A stretch of 32,164 nucleotides of DNA, from assembly GCF_000485595.1 (NCBI RefSeq), contig NW_014577078.1, forward strand, positions 1,561,721 to 1,593,884, in the 5' to 3' direction. The notes below the pieces were generated by a model. The model made no database searches, was not told the origin of the DNA, and worked only from the letters and a program-made list of their open reading frames with translations. Made by a program: the position numbers and the translations under genes. The stretch comes from Priapulus caudatus. Taxonomy: Eukaryota; Priapulida; Priapulimorpha; Priapulimorphida; Priapulidae. Positions 18,812 to 29,000 of the stretch are shown piece after piece (positions within the stretch are counted from its first letter, which is position 1; each line of letters starts with the position of its first letter).

Positions 18812-18866
18812 TAACATCAGGTGTGAATAATAATAGATATATTATTATTGACTCCTGATAACATCA
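18812..18866. repeat. Second 39-bp palindrome flanked by 8-bp direct repeats
   Basis: TAACATCA occurs at 18812-18819 and 18859-18866. The 39 bases between are a near palindrome: AATAATAATA pairs with TATTATTATT, and AGGTGTG opposes the reverse of GACTCCT. The tip AGGTGTGAATA matches AGGAGTGAATA of the element at 17870, and the inner length is the same. Confidence 0.7.
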
Positions 18867-20945
18867 TAAACGTCTGCCTTTAGCAATATACTGGCGTGGC
18901 AATAACAATTCATTCCGATACATGTGGGTAGGGATGAAAAATATATTTATTATTTTTTATAGCCTGATATACGTGTGAATGACTTCTAGTCTTTACCCCC
19001 TTGTTGCAGTCAGTCATGTCAGGTTTTAGTGGTTGCTATCACATCGAAGACTGTTAGTTGACTACAGTAACTCTGGATTACGCAGGGTAATTATCTTGCC
19101 AGGGAAGGCGCAGGCTCGTCTTGGTTGATTGTATATGAGAAAGGTTTGCGGATACGAGGACTGCAATTTATTTTTTAAACTTGGATCTATCATTTATTCA
19201 ATCGTCAATATTATTATAGTTAATATTATTTTTATTTTTATTATCTTGGCAGCGATAGGAGAGCTGCTACCGAATCTAATTTTTCACGCCTAGTATTTTT
19301 TCTAGACACGTATAGATAGTACGTGCGCCGCATTAAGGCACTTGTTTCCAACACTTACTAGGTGCATATAGTACCTCATTGCTGCATGACTGTTTACGAT
19401 TGTTGTAGTAACAGCGTTACTCATTATTTACGTTAGTCGTTTTGTATTATATCGCTAGGATCGATGCTTGTTTAAAACTATAAAGTATACTATCTGGTAA
19501 TACGTAAATATCATTGTTTGCTGGATTTCTGTGTGGCTGCATTTTTCCGTCGATTACGTATAACAAAGGTTCAACTGACTTTAAATATGGAATGTGAGTG
19601 TAAATTTTAAAACACAGAAGGGAAATCGGTTAAAAATTTGGCGAGGTGCGAAACAACAGATTTATAATCCCACAGCAGACGCTCAGCAAACGCCTCGCGC
19701 ATCCGCTGATGTAATTATCAGTTGCTATATATACTTTACTCCTTTTTAATTTAATTGCTCAGTCACGTGTGTTAGTGATTAAATATGATTCGTGCATTTA
19801 TGGGAAACGTTCACCTCTAAATAAATTATTCACTCTATTAGTATTTGTTCTTTGTTCATATTACGCCGCCAATAATGTATTTATTGCAGAAAATTTGTGT
19901 CTATGCTTTCTACATATGTGTCAGTAAATCTAACGCGACATTCCATTCGTTTATATATCAAGTCGAAATATTTAACATCGATAGCTAGTAGTGTTTCGTT
20001 GTTATATCCCAAAAAATACTAATATTAAACCTCCTAAATTGAGGGATATATAAACTTTGCAAAGTGACATAATAGTACCCAAATCTCACACTTATAGGCC
20101 TAATTGGGATTTATTCGCATGTGTGTTTAAAATCGACGGTTTTTGTAATAAGGAAAAGCTGGCAACATGGAAATAGTTTGAAAGTAGTGCTGATAATTTA
20201 TTAAAAATGTGTTTCTGTCATTATAAGCTCAAAAGACATATAGGTAAGAAATAGTATGACAATTAAAATTACATAGCTTATATAAGCTTAGCTCTTTTAC
20301 ACGACATCACAGGGTATTTACAATCGTAATGTAACATAGCAATATTAAAATGTAAATTTTATCAAAAATACAAAAAAGAAACTAAAATAATTGTGACACG
20401 ATGCAGTAATAGTTGACAAATGTAGTATTAACCGTAAAAGTGTAACACGTAAGACGTTTTTACTCTGAGGCAGTTGTATTAGCAGGTCTCTACTCTGGCT
20501 TTCTGCTATTATAAGCATAAAAATATTTACCTATAGTTTTTTATATTTATGATCACGAGCCCATAAATTTCACAAGCTCATCACATAATGAATTAATCAT
20601 GCCTGCATGCTATTTTCATAGGAACATGTAAACACCAGTAGGAAGAATAGTAATGTAACTATTTAAAATCGACAATTAAAATAGTGGTACAGTAGTACGT
20701 AAGGCAAATTAGAGGGTAACGAGACGAGCAACTGTGATAGCGAACCATGCGTTTATATTATACAAAATCACACGCCATGTTGTTATAGCTATGTTTCATA
20801 ATCGCTATTAATCTCTCCGGTAATCAATCAACCATGAATAAGTTACAGCAGTTCTGCCTTATACAATGATTGATTAATCGTACTTCAGAGATCGTATAAA
20901 CCATGGCAGGTTCCATCGTGCCATGCGGACGTGCACGCATACCAC
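18867..20945. other. Intergenic, no gene recognised
   Basis: About 2 kb of AT-rich DNA with no open frame worth reporting. A pair of inverted 10-11-mers (TAATCAATCA near 20821 and TGATTGATTA near 20868) is the only structure noticed. Confidence 0.5.
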
Positions 20946-20946
20946 A

Positions 20947-20991
20947 AGTAAAGTTATTTCATATATATATAAAAATTGAAATAACCTTACT
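20947..20991. repeat. Imperfect hairpin around a TA run
   Basis: AGTAAAGTTATTTCA (20947-20961) and TGAAATAACCTTACT (20977-20991) are inverted copies with one mismatch in 15, separated by a TATATATA-rich loop. It may be another miniature inverted-repeat sequence. No direct repeats flank it clearly. Confidence 0.6.
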
Positions 20992-21640
20992 ATGTTATTC
21001 ATACCAAGTATATATATATACCTAGCCATGCCTCTACCTTAGCCTCAAATGTTTTCCATACCTTTGTAGCCTTTGAAGTATACGTAATAGTATATGACTT
21101 TCGCTAAATTAGGGTAGTCCGTAAAATTATTACGCATACAAATGTGCTCGGAATGTCAATTGGTGCGGTTGGTTTCGTGTTAGCGATTTTGCATTACAAA
21201 CAGAGTGTATTCGCGCTAACTGAAAAGCGTGTGTTTGAACTGTTAGCTGGCTGTTCCCATGAACGGCCAACTCTGTCGCCTCGTGATTATAATGTTCAGT
21301 GTATGCTGCGTCATTCCCTCACCTGATGGACTGCCCTACCCGTTAGCTCTTCTCGTCTAGTCACCGCCTTCCCTAGATTACCTGGTCTGCATAATGAATG
21401 ATATAATCGCCTTCTCGCCATTACAGACAGCCATAAACAACACCCGTTTACAGACCAATCACCATGTCACTCTTATTTTCTAACTTTCTACGCGATCAAT
21501 CAGTTTACAGCCTATTTATTTTCCACTATTCTCCAGACAACCCACGTTCCCACCTCTCAGCTGCGAACAGTTTCCTGAACATTTACCAATTATCCCCACC
21601 ACGCCTTACAGGCCACAGAAATCCAGTTCTCTTACCATCA
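20992..21640. other. Intergenic, no gene recognised
   Basis: No gene recognised. Short open frames at 21144-21326 and from 21464 have no motif that I know. Confidence 0.5.
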
Positions 21641-22090
21641 GGCCTCGAATGTTTCTCCTCCTTACAGATCACCCATATGTCCACTTCAGACCACCCACAT
21701 TTCCCTACAGACCCCCCCCCCCATCAGACCACCCACATCCCCCCTACAGATCACCGACGTCCCCCTTTATAGACACCCACATCCCTCTACAGACCACCAA
21801 CACACCCCTTACAGACCACCCCATCCCCCTCTCAGACCACGCATATCTCCTTACCGACCACCCTCATTCGCCCTTACAGACTAATCACATCCCCTTACAG
21901 ACCACCGACAGTCCCCTCTCTTGGAGACCACCAAGGTTCTCTCTCTGCAGATTACAGACCACCATTGCTTCCCCTCACAGACCACCCATGCCTCCCCTAA
22001 CAGACCACCAATACCTCCCCTAACAGACCACCAATACCTCCCCTAACAGACCACCAATACCTCGATTTCCTCGCAGACCACCGACGCTTC
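21641..22090. repeat. C-rich degenerate minisatellite built on CAGACCACC
   Basis: Many irregularly spaced copies of (CTTA)CAGACCACC(C/A)A(C/T) followed by CCCCT runs. Spacing varies around 20-30 bp. It includes a pure C10 run near 21714. The opposite strand has recurrent G runs. Open frames through it (Thr/His/Pro-rich) follow from the repeat and are not genes. Confidence 0.85.
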
Positions 22091-22914
22091 AGCACCTTAC
22101 ATATCGCCAATGTTCTACCACCTTACAAACCACTCCTCTTGGGTGAATCATGCGACGTTCGCAACCGGGTTCCTCTCATTAAGGCTGCTAGTTGTGCGTG
22201 CTGGAGTAAAGCCACCTTGCTGTTTCTCACACGGACGCGTTCACTGCGATGACTATGATCCTACGTAGAGGGTTTCAGAAAAAAAAACATATTGGCTCGT
22301 ACATTTTACGTAGAAACCCATTGCAGCTGCATATAGATTATTTCGTATATTACGAAATTCATATTACGTCGTATATTGCGTAGATGCCCAGACACATCCA
22401 GATTCAAGACAGGTGAACACTAAAATCGAGGGTATCATAATTACGTTGATGCATTGCTGCCGATAGATCCGCTGTGCATTATTGTAAGGCATCCGCTTGC
22501 TTCTTAATGCCGTACGCAGTTCCCTGGTCCTCTACTATTATGGCGTTTGTGTCCTTTATACGAAGCCAGTCAGAAGTCGTTTTCTTCCTATGTCGCTCCT
22601 GCTGTGCTTCTGCTGCTTCCTTAAATCTTAACCACCCCACCATACAAAGAAATATGTTAGGCTGTGATCATTATATCGAAGCCATACTCGCCGGCACTCT
22701 ATGATCAGCTATAGCATAGCTGCATTGTGTGAACCATGTATCTCGCGCAGATTCTGACTACAATCCAACTGATATCGTATACAGTTTTTAGATAAAACGA
22801 TGTGCATTATTCTCTGCATTTGTCATATAAAAATGCTCAATGTCCTATTGTGTAGTTTTGTTATAACACTCTGTGATTATTCCTGTTATGTTAGCGGAAG
22901 TTAGATCCAGGCTT
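22091..22914. other. Spacer between the C-rich satellite and the DPP 3' array
   Basis: No gene recognised; the open frame at 22474-22704 has no recognisable motif. It lies beyond the 3' end of the - strand peptidase gene. Confidence 0.5.
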
Positions 22915-23455
22915 GGACCGCTTACTTATTGCAGGTGACGTATGCCGGGAGTAACCCTTTGATTTGGAGGTTGTTGTATGGCGGGGAATGACCCCTTGCT
23001 TACTAGATTAGAGTGTATCGGAAGTGACGTTTATTACTAGGGTTGAAGTGTATCGGGAAGTGACCCCTTGCTCCCTAGGGTTGGAGTGTATCTAGAGTGT
23101 CCGCTTGCTCACTAGGGTTGATGTGTATTGGGAGTGCCTCCTTGCTTACTATGGTAGAAATTTATCGGGGAGTGACGTCTTGGTTACTATATTTGAAGTG
23201 TCTAGGGGAGTGACCCCTTGCTTACTAGGAGTGAAGTGCATTGGGAAGTTACCTCTTGCTTACTATGGTTGAAGTGTCTCGGGGAGTGATGCCTCGCTCA
23301 CTTTGTTGAAGTGTTTCGGGGAGTGACGCCGTGGTTACTAGGGTTAAAGTATATCGGGGAGTGATCGCTTACTAGCATTGAATTGTAGCAGGAGTGAACC
23401 CTTCCATACTGGGTTTGAAGTGTATCGGGAGTTAACTCTCGTTTACTAGAAGTAG
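22915..23455. repeat. Degenerate minisatellite of about 40-45 bp just downstream of the DPP stop
   Basis: About 12 diverged units of the form GTTGAAGTGTATCGGGGAGT followed by GACCCCTTGCTTACTAGG. On the - strand each unit reads CTAGTAAGCAAGG...TCACTCCCCGATACACTT, so a GTAAGC hexamer recurs throughout. It ends 30 bases from the peptidase stop codon. A TTTATT at 23030-23035 (AATAAA on the - strand) is a possible poly(A) signal for that gene. Confidence 0.85.
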
Positions 23456-23484
23456 GCCTACAAGTTCGAGAGCCATCATTGTGC

Positions 23485-23637
23485 TTACCGCAGTGTCTTA
23501 GGCTTCGGTGCCACCACAATTTCCTCCTCGTCTTCTTTCTCAATTGGATCCTTGAAGCAGTTGTGCAGGTGATTGTCGAGTAGTAGGTGCAGGTGTTTGT
23601 TCGTCTCGTGGATGTCATGATTCTGGTCTGGATATAC
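23485..23637 (-). CDS. DPP last exon: catalytic His and C-terminus
   Basis: Acceptor AACTGCAG/GTATATCC, phase 0. It encodes VYPDQNHDIHETNKHLHLLL then DNHLHNCFKDPIEKEDEEE and IVVAPKPKTLR, with stop TAA at 23485-23487. The His in QNHD is the charge-relay His of the family (YPDExH). The acidic/basic tail after the fold is longer than in DPP4. The stop overlaps a donor-like CG/GTAAGC, so continued splicing into a further exon cannot be excluded. Confidence 0.93.
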   Translation of the reverse strand, partial: VYPDQNHDIHETNKHLHLLLDNHLHNCFKDPIEKEDEEEIVVAPKPKTLR

Positions 23638-25080
23638 CTGCAGTTGGGAGCATATCATGACAGGTATTTTACAAGGATGTGCTCTAGCTGTGTCTAGATG
23701 CCACATCCCATTAGTCATTGCAAATTTGCATAGGTAAAGCCTTTATGATGTATGCTTATTTTTGGAAATTTTAAACTGATACTTGCGTGGATGATAAATA
23801 TATGAATCTTACTAAATATTAACAGTACATTCGTACATTTGCCTTCGTTGAACTTGCTTGTAGTAGATTTTCAACACGGCTATGGATACCAACTTCTATG
23901 GTGTTTATAGGTACGCCACGTATAAACGACACCACGTTGCGCGCATATTTATTAGCAAACTCGCTGCTTACATAACTGCAACAATCTGCCAATTAAAATT
24001 GTTTACAGTAATACCCCTATATTACGTAACTATGTATAATACGTAATTAATATATATATATATATATATATATAACCATGTATACTCCCACCGTAATACA
24101 CCCCCGTACGTAAGTAATGCATGCGTTCAAGAAAAAAACGCTCGTAACGCGATAACCCGTAACGTGAAGCACGTCTTCCTATTTAACGTTATGTTATAAC
24201 ATACATTGTATTATATCCCAGACGGGAGGGGGCGAAAAACTATAGAAAACTAGTGCGATCCAACTTCTTTCTTAAATTTTTGATGGCAGCATTAGCATTT
24301 TTAGCATGTTATTATTGCTATATATATAACTACTATGGTAATAACAACACTGCGAGTCAATCAATAAAGCTAACACTGTACACAGCGTATCAGATTCATT
24401 TCGCTCGCTTTCGCTATCAGTATTATTATTGTTGGGGTTGCGTTTTCGCGTTCTGATCTGGAGGCAGAAAATGTTTTGGTTGCCGTTTACAGCAGCTCTT
24501 CTCTTTGTGAGCTCTCTGTAGCAGCTGAGGTCGTTGTGAATAACCAACTACTCTTGAAATAAATAACCTATGACTGGATTTTACTGTAAGCGGAGGAGAC
24601 AGATTTGAATCAACACGCACACGCGGTAAAACTGTCCAGTGCGACAGCGGTACGATACACATATCAAAGATGACCCGCCCGACGTATATTTGTTGTCAAC
24701 TGGCTGCGCATTCTTTACGAATGTAAGAATTTTATTGACAGCAATAATTGAGAGCGAACTTTTTGAGCAGAAATCCCAACTCATTATCTTGAAAAATTAT
24801 GTGAGATCAAATTTTCGTTTGGTATCGCAAGTAAAGTGATCATAATGTAATACATAATTATACATATGCGAATATCAGTAACCTGGGGTGTGGTAGCGCT
24901 GGGTATCGCCGTACAATATATATACATATATATACATTACATATATATACATTATATATACATTACATATACATATATATATATACATATACATATTACA
25001 TATAAATATACATTATATATACATTACATATATATATACATATATATACATTATATCATATATATACGTATATATATACG

Positions 25081-25129
<49 letters not shown>

Positions 25130-26053
25130 CATTGCCTTTCCATATAGTCTGTCCCACGCCGCATAAAATGAATCGTAGGATACGCGCACTGAAAGATTTT
25201 AATTTGCGCCCACTGACGTATCCATTTATCTCGTTGGCTGGTGGCCTCTTTATGTTACCTACAACTATATGTAAGTAGTCGACAGAATAATTAGTTTACG
25301 AATCTGCACCTGATTCGCATAAGGGCATAATTGGCCTTATACTGTCGAAACGGATTCTCCTGATCACAGAGCACCCACCATTCGTCCTTGAAGAGTATGC
25401 TTTCGGCGCTGCAGTTCCTTCATGATAGAGCAGAGTTTCTGGTAGTGCACGTTGTTCTGTCGGCCGACGCGGCACGAGGAGAAAATCGACGCAATAATAT
25501 AGAAGCTTATCTACCGTTCGTCACACCCGACCGACGTCTTAGAACAGAATGCGCATGCCATGGTAACACGGAACGAAAGGAATGCGTTGTGAAGACCAGC
25601 ATAATAACGTGTATTTTAAAAAATCACATAGTCACGGTGGGTTTGCTTGCGTAGTTAGGGGCGCGATTGCGATCACCCGATAATCTACGCCAAGTACGCA
25701 CGCACCGCCCCATGCACGGCACGCACGCACGCACGTCACGCACGCACGCACCGCACACACACACACATTCAAGAACAAACCATCGCACACAGCGCACGCC
25801 ACGCACACACACACAGACGCACACCTCACCGCTGCTCCGCGCACGCCACGCCGCGCCTCACGCACGTCACAACACAGCACTCGCACGCACACACACACCA
25901 CACACAAACAAACAAACAACAACAAACACCACACCGCTGTCGCCACGCACGCACGCGACGCACCGACGCACGCAGCCACACAGCACACAACACATAACAC
26001 ACACACACACAAAACACACACACACACACATCGCACGACACAACGACACCACA

Positions 26054-26096
<43 letters not shown>

Positions 26097-29000
26097 CACA
26101 TACATACACACACCTCGTACTCTAGTAAGTTGTTGCCAGCATCCGGTAGGCCCATGTATCGTTCCGTGAACGCTGTGTCTGAAAAAACAAACAAATAATA
26201 ATCTTGACAGAAGAGCTGATACAAGTCTGATTACTGTTGGACAGGCCAGGCCAGGGTAGTGACTCTCCCCATTATAGCCTGTGTCGCCGGATGAGCCCGT
26301 TAATAGTTACCGAACAAGCACCTCCACCCTTCCAGTGATAAACACTGGAAAAGGTGAACTTGCTTAATGTGTAGCTAGAATACGAATTTGATTTCTTATC
26401 CAAACTCAAAAATTAACTCTAACGTTAACTCTATGCCCAATTATACCCGGTTGGAAAAGTATAGGTAAACGCAAGGAAAAGAGAGGTGTCAACTTTATTC
26501 TCTTGTTGAAACAGTAATTATCTCATGCCGTCGTGACGCAGAGAGCGCGTTGAAATAGTGCCTTGCTCCTAATAGTCCGCCTAATGTGATTAACGAATTA
26601 GTCCAGTGTTCCCGTTAATCGTCTCTTCTGGGGGATTGTTTTTCATATTAGAATGTAATATTTCTTTACGCAAGCCACCTTCTTACATTTTGACCTCCCC
26701 CTGTGACTTCTTTACCGAGTTTGCTATCAATCCAGTTCGCTTGGATGTGAAGCCAATGGGGGGGAGACGAGGAGGCTAAACGTTTAATGCGATTGAATGG
26801 TGGCGCCAGCTAGCGACAGACGAGGTTAAATACTATATTTTCATGACATAATTGTAGGAATAAATGTAGTAAATTGTTCGTATTATTCTATATCCTGCTG
26901 AAAATTCATGAAATCTTTATTGATATATATTATCAGTTATATAGGTGATTCAATGATAATACATGCGCAATTTAATTTATCATACATAAACTAATATAAC
27001 TATGATAGTTCACACGTATACACACATATTTCCCACCAGCCACATTTGGGTACTGGCGTTGCGATTAAATTGCGATGTTGCACGCTCCAGTTCCCATTGT
27101 GATATTCTCATATGTATGCATATACCTATGTACTTATCTAAGATGATACAATAGGTTCCGTTGTTCGACTACTTACCATATAGACGCCAATTTGTAATAG
27201 GAGCGATGGCCATGCCGCATTTAAATAGAGCGCCGCCTGAATTCATTTTATGGCTTAGGACTTTTGCAGCAAGATATCCTCCGTAAGACTGTAACGAATT
27301 GAAATATTGAAAATAGAATCGAATATTTTAATTAATATAAAAAAGATGTATGTATAGGACTAGATAAATACATTTATTTTTAACAAATGAAGAGGTTAAA
27401 TTACTTATAAGTTGGCGAATATATTTCTGGAATTGTGAAAGAGGAATTGTACTCACCCAACCCCAAATGGCAATTTTCTTCGGATCAATGAACCTGAACG
27501 TATCTCTAATGTGTCTGAAGCATTACCATAGAAATAAATTAATAAATAAATTATTTAAATAAATATATTATATATACGCGTATATTATTAGAGCTATCCA
27601 CTGTGTCATTATCGATAATTGCAAACACTACCAGGATACAGCAGTCGATTTACTATTTAGTTATTATATTTAGCTATAAATTCACTTTATATAATATTGC
27701 AATTTTATAATTAATGGTATTGGTTAATCAAAACGAAAAATATATTCACTGTTATTGCTAAAACAACACATTGCGTCAATCGTCATGACTCATGATGTGG
27801 TGGTATGTCTGCTATGTCATACCGCGTCACAGCTAGCTGATCGTCGACTTCCTTGCGCCCGAAACGTCTGTATATTTCGAATTTCAACGCGTTGCCTCGG
27901 CAACTGGAGCCACGCCCGTCGATATAAGCGACGGCGATGCCGTGCCTGGATGCTAGGTAAGTGCTCCAATCTACCTCGAATCGGTCGTGTACTTTCTGCG
28001 TGTCGGGACCGCCGGATCTTAAATGATAGAAAACTTACGAAATATTATCAAAGGAGTTTATTAGGGCAAGTGCACGGAACGCCAGCCGTTTAGCCTCGTG
28101 TAAAATCGTTGAAGTCAACGGGTTGTAACTCTTACTAAGACAACATTTATTTTCTGCATTTACTATCGTGGACCTGCAGAGGTGCAATTTTAATAACTAC
28201 CATGGTACCATGGTACCATGGTACTGCTGCAGCAGTATAAAAACACTGTTGATATGCATGCGAATGCGTCCGCACTCAACCTCGTATTTTCAAAGCTGTC
28301 TGTCCACGAATTATCACTAGGAATAGGCACGAGTATACTATATATAATATGTATACCTTTCACGACAATTTATACCTAACTATAGAGCGCCCGGTTCATA
28401 GCAGTTCACGCGCCTCATCCACATGATCTGCCCGGAGTTTCCGCGCAATATGTACCTGGTTAAAGATCTTTTAGCGTTATATTTCTCGCTGATACCGCAT
28501 ACCGCTACATATGCATATAATACGGATGTAACGCACTGTAAACGGGGCGCTTTAGACGCTTTATACGCCTCACCTCGATAGATAACCGCTTCGTGATTTT
28601 ATTCCCAATAGTATTAATTTTACATCAGTATGTTTTTTCTTCTAATTTGTACTAGCCTATATATATATATATATATATATAAGACATTACATAGAGATAT
28701 TATTACGAATTAAGTACACAATAGCATTGAAAAGTAAACTTACAGTTTGGTTCCCCTGTTAAATTAAATAAAGACATTTGTATAGTTTACAGTATTCCCT
28801 TCAGATTTAGTGGCTGCACATCTAAGTAACTAACCGCGCAGCTAATTATGTGACTGAGAGAATAGAAAATATTTTTGTTTTAAAATGATGCTTTTGCAAC
28901 TTGAAGCATCTTAATCACTTTATAGGTGCGAATTATTCAAGGTCATGTAATATGGCTAACAATTCGATAAGTAATAGAAAAAGCATGTAATGAGAAAGGA

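Noticed and set aside
21464-22023. Open frames rich in Pro/His/Thr
   Set aside because: They follow the CAGACCACC satellite. No domain and irregular repeat spacing.
24866-25147. Tyr/Ile-rich open frame
   Set aside because: Translation of a (TATATACAT)n tract.
25632-26224. Cys/Val-rich and Thr/His-rich open frames of up to 159 codons
   Set aside because: Pure (CA)n and (GCAC)n microsatellite; the part at 26114-26178 belongs to a DPP exon.
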